Assembly (NCBI RefSeq): GCF_003003005.1
Contig: NZ_PVTR01000011.1
Span: 95,459-159,458 of the forward strand
Source of the DNA: Mongoliibacter ruber
GTDB taxonomy: Bacteria > Bacteroidota > Bacteroidia > Cytophagales > Cyclobacteriaceae
Direction of reading: 5' to 3'
Length of the DNA: 64,000 bases
The position numbers and the translations under genes were made by a program. The first letter of the stretch is position 1. Each line of letters begins with the position of its first letter. Of this stretch, positions 17,954 through 27,103 are shown in pieces. A model generated the notes under the pieces. The model saw nothing but the letters and a program-made list of their open reading frames with translations. It made no database searches and had not been told where the DNA came from.

Positions 17954-19259
17954 GTTTCTCTACTTTATTGATTGTACTTGATATTTTTTCACTCTTTGTA
18001 AATGTCATCAGTTCTTTTCCCGGTTCAGGCTGAGTCAAGTGTAACGGAATGCCCCCAATTTCAGATCTTGTATATCCTTTTTGGAAAAAACTTTCAGGAT
18101 TCAACGTCCTGATATCTTTTTCCAATTGGTCAAGACGCGTCTGTGCTTTTTGTAGTTTGGTATTGACAGTTGATTTCAGGGCTTTTCCATAATTGTCCAA
18201 TTTCAATTTTTCAAATGAAATCAAATGCCTTGACTTCGATAGAAGCTGCTCCTTCTTATGATCAAGAAAATGATGCTGTTGTTGTAAGGTTGCTCTTGTT
18301 GCCAATTGGAGCCTTGACATGAGTTGGGATAGATTTCCTTCTTCCCTTTTTAGAATCAGCTGAGAATGCCTGTCAATCCCTTTGAGTAGGGTGATAAGGT
18401 TTTCTTCGAAGGCTTGAAATCCCGAAAGGATAAATTCGGCAGCAGCAGTTGGTGTTTTCATCCTTGTATGTGCCACCAAGTCAGCGATTGTTTCGTCCCT
18501 TTCGTGCCCTATGCCTGTGATGACTGGTATTTTGCTGTTTGCAATGCTTATTGCCAAGCCATAATCGTCAAAGCAATCCAAATCCAATTGTGCACCACCA
18601 CCTCTGATGAGCACAATGGCATCATATTTTTTCTGAACCAAGTCAATTTCAATGCTCTCAAATGCTTTTTTTAGTGTCGCTGAAGCTTCAGCACCTTGTA
18701 GTGTTGCTTGGTATAGTGTGTGTTCAATGCGGTAGCCGAACCTATTATGATCGATTTGGTTGGTGAAATCACCATAACCTGCTGCAGTTACAGAACTGAT
18801 GACAGCGATTTTTTGAGGTACTGTTGGAAGCTTTAAGCCTTTGTTGATGTCCATCATTCCCTCTCGGTGTAGTCTATCTATCACCTCCTGCCTTTTTCGC
18901 GCCCTTTCCCCCAATGTAAAATTTGGGTCAATATCTTTCACATTGAGGCTAAATCCATACAGTTCATGAAAAGTCACTGATACCAAGGCCAATACTTTCA
19001 TTCCTGATTTTAATTGCTGGCCTGTAGCTTCAAAGAATTTCCCTGAGATAGTTCTGTAGGCATAGACCCAACAGTTGGCACGGGTTTTTGCAACTATCTT
19101 GTTCCCGCTTTTTTCTACCAAGTCCATGTAGGCATGTCCTTGGGTGCCAAAATTCAATTGGGCAATTTCCGCAATCACCCAATAATGAGGCTCAAGATAC
19201 CTGTCCACCGTATCCCTTATAATTTCATTGAGAGCTAAAAGTGAAATGGGCTGCGACAT
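17943..19259 (-). CDS. xseA: Exodeoxyribonuclease VII large subunit
   Basis: A 438-residue nuclease subunit that degrades single-stranded DNA to oligonucleotides. The N-terminal OB-fold contains HYWVIAEIAQLNFGTQGHAYMDL; the catalytic half contains PQKIAVISSVTAAGYGDF, VLIRGGGAQLDLDCFDDY and PVITGIGHERDETIADLVAHTRMKTPTAAAEF. The last 170 residues are predicted coiled coil, the platform for XseB. Length and domain order are normal. A Bacteroidota promoter candidate lies just upstream. Confidence 0.95.
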   Translation of the reverse strand: MSQPISLLALNEIIRDTVDRYLEPHYWVIAEIAQLNFGTQGHAYMDLVEKSGNKIVAKTRANCWVYAYRTISGKFFEATGQQLKSGMKVLALVSVTFHELYGFSLNVKDIDPNFTLGERARKRQEVIDRLHREGMMDINKGLKLPTVPQKIAVISSVTAAGYGDFTNQIDHNRFGYRIEHTLYQATLQGAEASATLKKAFESIEIDLVQKKYDAIVLIRGGGAQLDLDCFDDYGLAISIANSKIPVITGIGHERDETIADLVAHTRMKTPTAAAEFILSGFQAFEENLITLLKGIDRHSQLILKREEGNLSQLMSRLQLATRATLQQQHHFLDHKKEQLLSKSRHLISFEKLKLDNYGKALKSTVNTKLQKAQTRLDQLEKDIRTLNPESFFQKGYTRSEIGGIPLHLTQPEPGKELMTFTKSEKISSTINKVEKHGK

Positions 19260-19275
19260 AATGATTTGTTCTTTT

Positions 19276-19304
19276 CAAATTTAAAAATAACCCTTCAGGC
19301 TCAA
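19276..19304 (-). promoter_or_regulatory. Candidate promoter of xseA-xseB
   Basis: On the minus strand TTG (19302-19304) is followed after 18 bases by TAAATTTG (19276-19283), fitting TTG-N18/20-TAnnTTTG. The -7 element is 16 bases before the xseA start. It overlaps the dapA terminator hairpin, so termination of dapA and initiation of xseA may interfere. Confidence 0.45.
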
Positions 19305-19321
19305 TTTGCTAGCCTGAAGGG
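19284..19321 (-). terminator. Terminator of the ligA-dapA operon
   Basis: CCCTTCAGGCT (19291-19301) pairs with AGCCTGAAGGG (19311-19321). Reading the minus strand, the hairpin follows the dapA stop within 10 bases and leads into TTATTTTTAAATTT. Confidence 0.8.
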
Positions 19322-19328
19322 GTGTTAC

Positions 19329-20186
19329 TTATTTGATCATATTGGCCTGGATGTTTTCTTTTAGACCTTTAGAAGCTTTTACCAAGGGAAGCCTTACAGC
19401 ATCTCCACAGATTCCCAAAAGATTCATCAGACATTTAAGTCCTACGGGATTGCTTTCCTCATACATATATGGATTGATATCCAACAACTTAAATGCAGCC
19501 TCTTTGGACTTTTCAGGAGTTCCATGACAGATGATTTTGAAAAGTCCCGGATAAGCATTTGCCAATACTGAAATCACACCTGAACCTCCGATCACATTCA
19601 TGGAGGGAGTAAGGATATCATCTCCAGAAATCAGAAGAAAATCTTCAGGCATTTTGGAAGCAATTCTCATGCATTGAGACAAGTCCCCGCTTGCCTCTTT
19701 CATGCCAATGATGTTTAGGTGCTGGGCCAAGCTAAGTGTAGTCTGATAAGATACATTAGACATGGTTCTTCCAGGCACATTGTATAAGATGACAGGTACC
19801 GGACTGGCATCTGCAATGGCGGTATAATGTGCAAGAATCCCGGCCTGACTCGGTTTGTTGTAATAGGGGCTGACCGATAGGATTGCATCTATGCCTGCAA
19901 AATCCGTTGTTGCGATTTCTTCAAGTACGGATTGGGTGTTGTTACCACCGAGACCATATACGATGGGTAGACGGCCTGCGTTGTACTCGAGAGCAGCCTT
20001 CAGCACCGCAGTTTTTTCATTTTTACTCAGTGTAGCACTTTCTGCTGTGGTACCTTGCACTACCAGATAATCAGCCCCCCCTTCAATGACATGGTTGATT
20101 ACCCTTTTGAGGCCATCAAAGTCTATGGATAAATCTTCGTGAAAAGGAGTGATAAGGGCGACACCTGTGCCTTTGAACTTTAACAT
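19329..20186 (-). CDS. dapA: 4-hydroxy-tetrahydrodipicolinate synthase
   Basis: A 285-residue class I aldolase that condenses pyruvate with aspartate semialdehyde, the first committed step to lysine and diaminopimelate. Active-site elements are all visible: GTTAES with Thr46/Thr47, YYNKPSQ, Tyr135 in YNVPGRT, Arg140, and the Schiff-base Lys163 in GMKEASGD. The start overlaps the preceding DUF6913-like gene by 7 bases, and that gene overlaps ligA by 4, so all three form one tight operon on the minus strand. Confidence 0.96.
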   Translation of the reverse strand: MLKFKGTGVALITPFHEDLSIDFDGLKRVINHVIEGGADYLVVQGTTAESATLSKNEKTAVLKAALEYNAGRLPIVYGLGGNNTQSVLEEIATTDFAGIDAILSVSPYYNKPSQAGILAHYTAIADASPVPVILYNVPGRTMSNVSYQTTLSLAQHLNIIGMKEASGDLSQCMRIASKMPEDFLLISGDDILTPSMNVIGGSGVISVLANAYPGLFKIICHGTPEKSKEAAFKLLDINPYMYEESNPVGLKCLMNLLGICGDAVRLPLVKASKGLKENIQANMIK

Positions 20187-20686
20187 GCTTCTTTGATTTT
20201 TTTAAGGTAATCTATAAGGTGATGAACATTGCTTTTGAGATCATCACTTTCAGCTGTCAGCATCAGGTCTAGATATGGCTTATTTTCTTCTGAGAAAAGA
20301 CCTATGGTAAACCCACTCTGATTTTGGAGGAGCAAATAACGTAAATAAGGATTAAGCTTTAAAGAAGGGATAAGAATAAAATCCATTTTTTCGAGTAAAA
20401 ACTCATTGAAATATTCGGAAGGCAATGCCAACCAATTGAAGTTTTTGTGAGAAATACCTTCAACCATCCTGTTTTCCTCTTCAGTGTAGAAAAGGCCGAT
20501 GATTCTTACTTTATACCCCCATAGATCTCTTAAAAGTTCTTTGGTAATCAGAAAGTCTTCCTCTGAATTGGATAAAACACCTACGCACTTAAACTCCTGG
20601 GGAACCTGAATGTCTCTTTTAGGTAGATTTTTGAGTAGTTTGTCGAGTTGCCATTCTATCAGAATGTCTTTGAGCCATTTCATCAT
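20180..20686 (-). CDS. DUF6913-like hypothetical protein
   Basis: A 168-residue cytoplasmic protein with no signal peptide. It alternates short strands and helices (FKCVGVLSNSEEDF, YKVRIIGLFYTEEEN, MDFILIPSLKLNPYLRYLLLQNQSGFTIGLFSEENKPYLDLML), suggesting a Rossmann-like fold. I associate this pattern with the Bacteroidota-specific DUF6913 group, often beside dapA or ligA, but the assignment is from memory of the family and not certain. Overlaps on both sides (4 bases with ligA, 7 with dapA) imply translational coupling. No function is known to me. Confidence 0.65.
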   Translation of the reverse strand: MMKWLKDILIEWQLDKLLKNLPKRDIQVPQEFKCVGVLSNSEEDFLITKELLRDLWGYKVRIIGLFYTEEENRMVEGISHKNFNWLALPSEYFNEFLLEKMDFILIPSLKLNPYLRYLLLQNQSGFTIGLFSEENKPYLDLMLTAESDDLKSNVHHLIDYLKKIKEAC

Positions 20687-23142
20687 GCTGTATTTTTGCC
20701 TAACATTTTAAGGAATTCTTCTTCGGAAATCAGTTTGACACCCATTTTTTGTGCTTTTTCTTTTTTGCTTGGTCCCATGTCTTCGCCTTCTATGATAAAG
20801 GATAATGCCTTGGAAACGGATTTCACATATTGTCCGCCGTTGGCTTCTACAAAGTCTATGATTTCGTCTCGCTTAAAATTATTGAGTTTTCCCGATGCAA
20901 GTATTTTCATTCCATCAAGAGCATTGGATTGAAGTTCTTTTTCATCTTCTATTACCTCAAAATTCAACCCATGTGATTTCAACCTTTCTATCATCCTTAG
21001 GTTTTCTTCATCTGCAAAATAGTCAAAAATGCTGGTTACCAGCGTGTCACCCACTCCATTCACTTCAATCAACTGCTCGGTGGTGGCGACTTTAAGGTTT
21101 TCCAGACTTTTGAAGTGACGAGCAAGAATCTGGGCTGTATTTTCCCCTACGTTTCTAATGCCCAACCCAAATAGCACCTTTTCAAAAGGTTGTGTCTTGG
21201 ATGATTTGATACCGCTCATCATATTGGAAATAACACCTTCCTGAAAAGTATTGGCCTTGAGTTTTTTGATTCTATCCTCTATTTCACCACTGATAGGGAG
21301 GTTCAGCTTGAGCATAATTCGGTGTATGGTATTTTCCTTGAGGGAGGCTTTAGCGATTTTTTCCAAGTCTACATAATTGCCGATCAATTGGTACAATACC
21401 ACAGGAACTGGAAGGAATTCTTCAATTTTTGGAAAGCCTGCTTGTCCAAGGCTATCAATCAATCTTTGAATACTGCCGACATTCTGGGCTGTTTTTTTGT
21501 TTGCCTTCCTGATGAAATCCTGAAACCTGACCAAAACTTCCTCCAATGGGAATGCTGTATTTTGTTCTAGAAATTTGCTGATGGCACTAAGAGCAAGACC
21601 TTCTGTCAAAGCGAAAAGTGCCTTTGTCAGGGAGATGTATAAAATACCCTCATCACTCTTTTGGTATTGATCCTGACTCATTTCAAGTCCGAGCAATTCA
21701 TCAGCCTTTGATTCCAAATCATAAAGATCAGCTGGATCTTTGATATAACCTTGGTCTATGAGCGTTCGGATTCTTTCTGTGCCTAGAGAGTCGATATCCA
21801 TGGCTCTTTTGTGGAGGAAGTGTTCGATTTTACCCAAAACCTGTGGCGGGCAGGATTTGGTGTTTGGGCAGAAATGCTTTGCTTCTCCTTCTTTCCTCTC
21901 AAGTGCGGTACCACATTCCGGACAATGGTCAATGTATTGAATGGGTTTAGCTCCATCGAGTCTACTGTCTTCAACTACTTCGGTGATTTTGGGTATGATT
22001 TCTCCGCCTTTCTCTACCAAGACAGCGTCCCCTTCGTGCAGGCCTAATCGCTCAATTTCATTTGCATTGTGCAAGGAGGCCCTTTTGACCGTGGTCCCTG
22101 CCAAGTGAACGGGAGACAAGTTGGCCACAGGAGTAATGGCACCCGTCCGGCCTACCTGATAGGTGATAGAAAGCAACCTGCTTTCAGCACTTTCAGCTTT
22201 GTATTTGTAGGCAATGGCCCAGCGTGGTATTTTGGCAGTAAAGCCCAGTTCTTCTCGCTGATCATAATTATTGACCTTGAGCACAACTCCATCTGTGTCC
22301 AGTGGAAGTTCAAAACGTTTTTCCCTCCATGCCTCTATGTAAGCAAGCACTTCTTTTATTGAGTCACATTTGGAATAGGTCTGGGATACATTGAAACCCC
22401 ATTTTTCTATCAACTTGATCGCTTCTTCGTGGGTATCTACTCCGATTTCATCCCCCAAGAGCTGATAAAAATAGCAGTTCAACCTTCTTTTGGCAACGAT
22501 GCTGCTATCCTGCATTTTGACTGTGCCAGAGGCGGCATTCCTAGGATTAGCCAATAGTGCATCACCAGCGGCTTCTCTTTCTGCATTGATTTTGTCAAAC
22601 TCTTTTCTTGGCAGGAAGATTTCACCCCTTACCTCAAAAAAGTCAGGAATATTATCTCCTTTAATGTGAAGGGGGATATTTCTTATGGTCCTAATATTCT
22701 CGGTTACTACATCTCCTTTTGTTCCGTCCCCACGGGTCACGGCACGGATCAACTTGCCGTTTTCATAGACCAAGCTAATTGCGACACCATCAAACTTCAT
22801 TTCACAGAAATATTCGTAATTCCTATGTTCAAGCCCTTTGGCTACCCTTTCATCAAATGCCAAAAGTTCCTCATCTGAATAAGTATTGCCCAAAGAAAGC
22901 ATCCTAGATCCGTGAAGAGCAGTCTCAAATTCTTTGGTAATGGTTCCACCAACCCGCTGACTGGGACTATCTGCTTCCAGGTATTCGGGAAATTCGCTTT
23001 CCAGGCGGACCAGTTCTTCTAACAGTTTATCAAAATCAAAATCGGAAATTTCCGTCCTATCTTCCTGATAATAAAGGTGATTGTGGTGATTGATTTGCTG
23101 GGTCAATTCTTTGATTCGGGCTTGGGCCTGTTCTGCAGTCAT
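20683..23142 (-). CDS. ligA: NAD-dependent DNA ligase with a large insert
   Basis: An 819-residue LigA, about 150 residues longer than the usual 670. Standard parts are present: domain Ia (NHHNHLYYQED), the adenylated Lys116 in CEMKFDG, the OB-fold with KVNNYDQREELGFTAKIPRWAIAYK, the Cys4 zinc finger (HCPECGTAL, then FCPNTKSCP), helix-hairpin-helix repeats and a C-terminal BRCT domain (DGMKILASGKLNNFKRDE). The extra length falls inside the HhH domain, between LYDLESKADELLGLE (about residue 485) and SSKTQPFEKVLFGLGIRNVGE (about 645). It seals nicks in replication and repair using NAD+. First gene of the ligA-DUF6913-dapA operon. Confidence 0.94.
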   Translation of the reverse strand: MTAEQAQARIKELTQQINHHNHLYYQEDRTEISDFDFDKLLEELVRLESEFPEYLEADSPSQRVGGTITKEFETALHGSRMLSLGNTYSDEELLAFDERVAKGLEHRNYEYFCEMKFDGVAISLVYENGKLIRAVTRGDGTKGDVVTENIRTIRNIPLHIKGDNIPDFFEVRGEIFLPRKEFDKINAEREAAGDALLANPRNAASGTVKMQDSSIVAKRRLNCYFYQLLGDEIGVDTHEEAIKLIEKWGFNVSQTYSKCDSIKEVLAYIEAWREKRFELPLDTDGVVLKVNNYDQREELGFTAKIPRWAIAYKYKAESAESRLLSITYQVGRTGAITPVANLSPVHLAGTTVKRASLHNANEIERLGLHEGDAVLVEKGGEIIPKITEVVEDSRLDGAKPIQYIDHCPECGTALERKEGEAKHFCPNTKSCPPQVLGKIEHFLHKRAMDIDSLGTERIRTLIDQGYIKDPADLYDLESKADELLGLEMSQDQYQKSDEGILYISLTKALFALTEGLALSAISKFLEQNTAFPLEEVLVRFQDFIRKANKKTAQNVGSIQRLIDSLGQAGFPKIEEFLPVPVVLYQLIGNYVDLEKIAKASLKENTIHRIMLKLNLPISGEIEDRIKKLKANTFQEGVISNMMSGIKSSKTQPFEKVLFGLGIRNVGENTAQILARHFKSLENLKVATTEQLIEVNGVGDTLVTSIFDYFADEENLRMIERLKSHGLNFEVIEDEKELQSNALDGMKILASGKLNNFKRDEIIDFVEANGGQYVKSVSKALSFIIEGEDMGPSKKEKAQKMGVKLISEEEFLKMLGKNTA

Positions 23143-23175
23143 AAAATTTCAAAAGAGTCTTGATTGACAATAAGT

Positions 23176-23206
23176 CAAAATTAAGCTTTGTGTAAACAAA
23201 CACAAA
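23176..23206 (-). promoter_or_regulatory. Bacteroidota-type promoter of the ligA operon
   Basis: On the minus strand TTTG (23203-23206) is followed after 19 bases by TAATTTTG (23176-23183), a full match to TTTG-N19-TAnnTTTG. The -7 element ends 33 bases before the ligA ATG, leaving a short 5' leader. Confidence 0.55.
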
Positions 23207-23264
23207 GGAAAGATTCCATGGGAAGTCATTTTAATGCTTTGGTCAGTTTGTAAATGGGATTAAT

Positions 23265-23272
23265 TATATTTG
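23265..23272 (+). promoter_or_regulatory. Candidate -7 element for the second TetR gene
   Basis: TATATTTG fits TAnnTTTG and lies 17 bases before the chosen ATG at 23290. TTTG sequences upstream are at non-ideal spacing (14 or 23 bases). If it is used, the leader is very short and the upstream extension of the frame (from 23254) cannot be translated. Confidence 0.33.
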
Positions 23273-23289
23273 CCTCCCATTCGGCAACT

Positions 23290-23922
23290 ATGAGTAAAAA
23301 AGCAGATATAGAAAATAGGATTTTGGTGGTGTCATACCAGCTCTTTTTGAAGCAGGGGTATAAAAACACCACCATGGATGATATTGCGCAGGAACTTTCT
23401 ATGAGTAAAAAAACCCTGTATAAATATTTTCCCGGTAAAATGGAATTGCTTTCGGCCACATTTGATGTACTCAAAACCAGGTTGGCAATCAAGGTCCAGA
23501 CATTGTTGGACAATAGGTATATTCCATTTGCTGCAAAGCTCAAATCACTCTTGACTGTAGTGGCTACTGATTTGGCACCCATCAATCCTGAACTCTTGGA
23601 AGATTTGCGTGATCATGCTCCGGAAGTTTGGAAAGAGTTGCAGGAATATATCAGAGAAGCGGCCTATCTGAGATTCAGTAAATTGATTCAGGAAGGAATG
23701 GAAAAGGGGTATGTTGCAAGTCATGTCAACATCAGTTTGGTGGTGTTTCTCTATGCATCTGCCATCCAAAATCTTATTGACCCCAAGTTTCTTTCACAAT
23801 TCCCTAAAGAAATGAGGGATAAAATGGGACTTAAAACTTCAGAAATATACGATCAAGCTATTCAGATCATTTATCAAGGTATCCTTACAGATGAAGCCAA
23901 AGAAGAATACCAACAAACTTAA
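23290..23922 (+). CDS. TetR-family transcriptional regulator
   Basis: A 210-residue TetR regulator. The HTH is NTTMDDIAQELSMSKKTLYKYFPGKMELL; the C-terminal part is a helical ligand domain, with DLRDHAPEVWKELQEYIREA at about residues 100-120. The frame is open from 23254, but the ATG at 23290 (MSKKADIENRIL) gives the usual family length. It precedes metG by 43 bases on the same strand, though control of metG is unlikely; the real target is not evident here. Confidence 0.87.
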   Translation: MSKKADIENRILVVSYQLFLKQGYKNTTMDDIAQELSMSKKTLYKYFPGKMELLSATFDVLKTRLAIKVQTLLDNRYIPFAAKLKSLLTVVATDLAPINPELLEDLRDHAPEVWKELQEYIREAAYLRFSKLIQEGMEKGYVASHVNISLVVFLYASAIQNLIDPKFLSQFPKEMRDKMGLKTSEIYDQAIQIIYQGILTDEAKEEYQQT

Positions 23923-23965
23923 TCACTTCAAGATTTACTTAATTACCAGATTTCCTTTTTGATTT

Positions 23966-26026
23966 ATGAAAAACCAATCATTCAAAAGATATACAGTTAC
24001 TTCGGCACTTCCATATGCGAATGGACCATTACATATTGGTCATTTAGCGGGCTGCTATATTCCATCAGACATCTATGTGAGGTATCTTAGGTCCATGGGC
24101 CGAGATGTGGCTTATGTATGCGGCTCAGATGAACATGGTGTTGCCATTACCATTAAAGCAAGAAAAGAGGGTATCACCCCACAGGAAGTGGTAGACAGGT
24201 ATCATGACATGATGAAGAAGAGTTTTGGTGAATTTGGAATCAGTTTTGACCACTATTCCAGGACTTCGGCCAAAATACATCATGAAACAGCTTCTGAGTT
24301 TTTCAAAGACCTTTATGATAAAAAGGAATTTTTGGAGCAAACCACCGAACAGTATTACGACGAGGAGGCAGGGCAGTTTTTGGCTGACCGGTACATTGAA
24401 GGCACTTGTCCAAAATGCGGCCATGAAGGCGCTTACGGTGACCAATGTGAAAAATGCGGTTCTTCTTTGAGCCCAACAGAACTGATCAACCCCATTTCCA
24501 AATTGTCAGGTAGCACACCTGTTTTGAAAGAAACCAAGCATTGGTTTTTGGATTTGGCCAGGTACACCGAATTCCTGAAAAACTGGATTTTGGTAGAACA
24601 TGAGTCTGACTGGAAAAATAATGTACTTGGCCAATGCCGCTCTTGGCTGGAAGCCGGAGAAGGCTTGCAGGCTCGGTCAATGACCAGAGATATGGATTGG
24701 GGAATTCCTGTCCCAGTCGAAGGTGCCGAAGGAAAAGTATTGTATGTGTGGTTTGATGCACCTATTGGATACATATCCTCTACTAAAGAATGGGCTGCGG
24801 AGAAAGGGATTGACTGGGAGCCTTATTGGAAAGACAAGGATACCAAGCTGGTTCATTTTATCGGGAAAGACAATATTGTGTTTCATTGTATCATTTTTCC
24901 TGCGATTCTCAAGACACATGGGGAGTTTGTACTTCCCGAAAATGTGCCTGCCAATGAATTTCTAAACCTTGAAGGAGATAAAATTTCCACCTCCAGAAAC
25001 TGGGCGGTATGGTTGCATGAGTACCTAGAGGAATTCCCAGGTAAACAGGATGTATTGAGGTATGTACTTACCGCCAATGCGCCTGAGACCAAAGACAATG
25101 ACTTTACCTGGAAGGATTTTCAGTCCAGGAACAATTCCGAGTTGGTCGCTATCTATGGTAATTTTGTGAACAGGGCAGTAGTACTGACCCATAAGTTTTT
25201 TGATGGAAATGTGCCGGATGTAGGAGATCTTCATGGGATTGACAAAGACGTATTGGAAGAGATCAAGGCCTTTCCTGAGAAAATAGCGGCTTCAATTGAA
25301 AGGTACAGGTTTAGAGAAGCGCTGTCTATTGTGATGGATTTTGCAAGAACGGGCAATAAGTACCTCGCAGATACAGAACCTTGGAAAACCATCAAAACAG
25401 ATAAAGAAAGAACAGGCACAATACTTAATATTGCTTTGAATATCGCAGCTAATCTTGCGGTGGTAGGAGAGCCGTTTTTGCCATTCACTTCTCAGAAAAT
25501 ATTCGAGATGTTCAGTCTGGAAGATCTAAAATGGGCTGATGCCGGAAGGATAGATATTCTTCAGTCAGGAGTCAAAATTAATCCAGCTGCACTTTTATTT
25601 GAAAAAATAGAAGACAATGTGGTGGAAGCACAAGTGAATAAATTATTGGAATCGAAAAAACAAAACGAATTGGCCAACGCCAAAGCAGCACCTATGAAAG
25701 AGATTATCACTTATGATGATTTTGTGAAACTGGACATGAGAGTAGTCAAAGTATTGACTGCTGAAGCCATGCCGAAGTCCAAAAAATTACTCAAACTTAC
25801 CGTGGAAACAGGTTTGGGAAAAAGAACAGTGCTTTCCGGTGTGGCCGAGCATTTCAAACCGGAGGATTTAGTCGGTAGGCAAGTTGTCATGTTGATCAAC
25901 CTCGCTCCGAGAAAAATGATGGGAATAGATTCTGAGGGCATGATTTTGATGGCAGAGGATAAGGATGGTAGCCTGAAATTGCTACAACCCCATGAGGCTA
26001 CTGCGGATGGGTCTACCATTTCGTAA
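23966..26026 (+). CDS. metG: Methionyl-tRNA synthetase
   Basis: A 686-residue class I aminoacyl-tRNA synthetase. The HIGH motif is in [14 protein letters not shown] (residues 23-26) and the KMSKS equivalent is KISTS at about residue 339. A CP-domain zinc knuckle ([18 protein letters not shown]) lies near residues 148-163. The anticodon-binding helical domain follows, and the C-terminal 110 residues form an EMAPII-like tRNA-binding domain ([20 protein letters not shown]). This is the full-length dimeric type. It charges initiator and elongator tRNA-Met. A strong terminator follows. Confidence 0.97.
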   Translation: MKNQSFKRYTVTSALPYANGPLHIGHLAGCYIPSDIYVRYLRSMGRDVAYVCGSDEHGVAITIKARKEGITPQEVVDRYHDMMKKSFGEFGISFDHYSRTSAKIHHETASEFFKDLYDKKEFLEQTTEQYYDEEAGQFLADRYIEGTCPKCGHEGAYGDQCEKCGSSLSPTELINPISKLSGSTPVLKETKHWFLDLARYTEFLKNWILVEHESDWKNNVLGQCRSWLEAGEGLQARSMTRDMDWGIPVPVEGAEGKVLYVWFDAPIGYISSTKEWAAEKGIDWEPYWKDKDTKLVHFIGKDNIVFHCIIFPAILKTHGEFVLPENVPANEFLNLEGDKISTSRNWAVWLHEYLEEFPGKQDVLRYVLTANAPETKDNDFTWKDFQSRNNSELVAIYGNFVNRAVVLTHKFFDGNVPDVGDLHGIDKDVLEEIKAFPEKIAASIERYRFREALSIVMDFARTGNKYLADTEPWKTIKTDKERTGTILNIALNIAANLAVVGEPFLPFTSQKIFEMFSLEDLKWADAGRIDILQSGVKINPAALLFEKIEDNVVEAQVNKLLESKKQNELANAKAAPMKEIITYDDFVKLDMRVVKVLTAEAMPKSKKLLKLTVETGLGKRTVLSGVAEHFKPEDLVGRQVVMLINLAPRKMMGIDSEGMILMAEDKDGSLKLLQPHEATADGSTIS

Positions 26027-26054
26027 ATAAATTGATTTGAATTTTAGTCATTTA

Positions 26055-26090
26055 CAGGCAGGAACGATTGTGTTTCCTGCCTGTTTTTTT
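26055..26090 (+). terminator. Terminator of metG
   Basis: CAGGCAGGAA (26055-26064) pairs with TTCCTGCCTG (26074-26083), followed by seven Ts. It lies 29 bases after the metG stop and abuts the end of the convergent broken gene. Confidence 0.9.
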
Positions 26091-26891
26091 ATAGGCTTAA
26101 TGCAATGCCAAAATTTGCTAAGATAATTCTGAAATCAATCAGATCTTCTATAAAATAACCGTAAGAAGCTCCTCTAGCCAAAGTCCAGTATTGATGTGGA
26201 TGGTCGGACCTTAGGTAACTGAAGGATAAAAATGCGTTGGTTTTTTGATAGAGTGGATATGAAGCCTTAAGATCTAAACCGTAAACCAATGCGTTTAGCC
26301 TTCCTGGGACCGAGTTGTCGGCAAGTGGTGCGGGACGAAAGAGAATTGGGTCATAATCCTAAGAGTAAAAAGGGAATTCTAAGGCGTTTTGCCCCATTAG
26401 TCCGGCAAAAGAAAACTCAAAATTTTTAATTTTAAGACTATGCCCAAATCCTAGAAAAATCAGATTTGCTTGGTAATTGTCGCTGGTTAAAAAACCAGGG
26501 AATACGAATTCATTTCCCCAAAAATCTATAAGAAAACGGAAATTCTCATCATAATACTGCTGTTGCGGATTGGTGTTGATGCTGTTATTTGTACTTATGT
26601 AATTGAGGTTAACAAAAAATGAGGGATCAATCGTGTACGTCAATTTTAAGCCGTAATTGTATCCGATTTGTGCTTGGCCACCTTTGTCTTTTGGGAATCC
26701 CCGAAAACTTCCAGGACGATCTTCTGAAGAATTTAGCACGAGAGAATTTTTTACATTTACCGCGCTGAAATTCCCAATAGGAAGAGCTGCTCCTCCAAAA
26801 ACACCAATTTCAAAATTCTCCAGAAATGAACTTTGTCCAAAGAGTTGATTTGAGGTCAAAAGTAGAAGAAACAAAAAAACTTTTTAATCAT
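26089..26891 (-). pseudogene. Outer-membrane beta-barrel protein gene, broken by a frameshift and a nonsense codon
   Basis: Two minus-strand open stretches, 26359-26874 and 26089-26289, are in the same frame and separated only by a TAG at 26359-26361; the codons between (DYDPILFRPAPLADN) are open and barrel-like. The first stretch lacks a proper start: it is preceded in frame by a TAA. An ATG at 26889-26891 in another frame begins MIKKFF and runs into a seven-T tract; one added base there would join it to LFLLLLTSNQLFGQS and rebuild a normal signal peptide. So the intact gene would encode about 267 residues of a porin-like barrel, GVFGGAALPIGNFSAVNV being its first strand. Two independent lesions argue for true decay, though an assembly error in the homopolymer is possible for one. 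Confidence 0.75.
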
Positions 26892-27103
26892 ATCAACATC
26901 TTAAAATCTAAAACTTAAGTTAGTTAATTTGAAGGGTTATTTAAATGATTATATGAAAAAATCCTTTAATAACTTCACTATTTCTTATTTAAAGAACTAA
27001 TATTATTTAAGGTAAGGATTAGATTTTTCATCTCCTGTTTCATATTTCCCGACAATTTGAGTAACTTAAAAACAAACCTCTTAACAAGCATAATTTTTAA
27101 TCT

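Noticed and set aside
22069..22362. Long plus-strand frames within ligA
   Set aside because: They lie entirely within the antisense of a well-supported gene and show no protein-like pattern.
24125..25098. Antisense open frames inside metG
   Set aside because: These are shadow frames of a conserved coding sequence; metG explains the region fully.
26359..26874. A complete 171-residue outer-membrane protein
   Set aside because: The frame starts only at a TTG directly after an in-frame stop, lacks a full signal peptide and ends at a TAG beyond which the same frame continues as barrel sequence. It is half of a broken gene.
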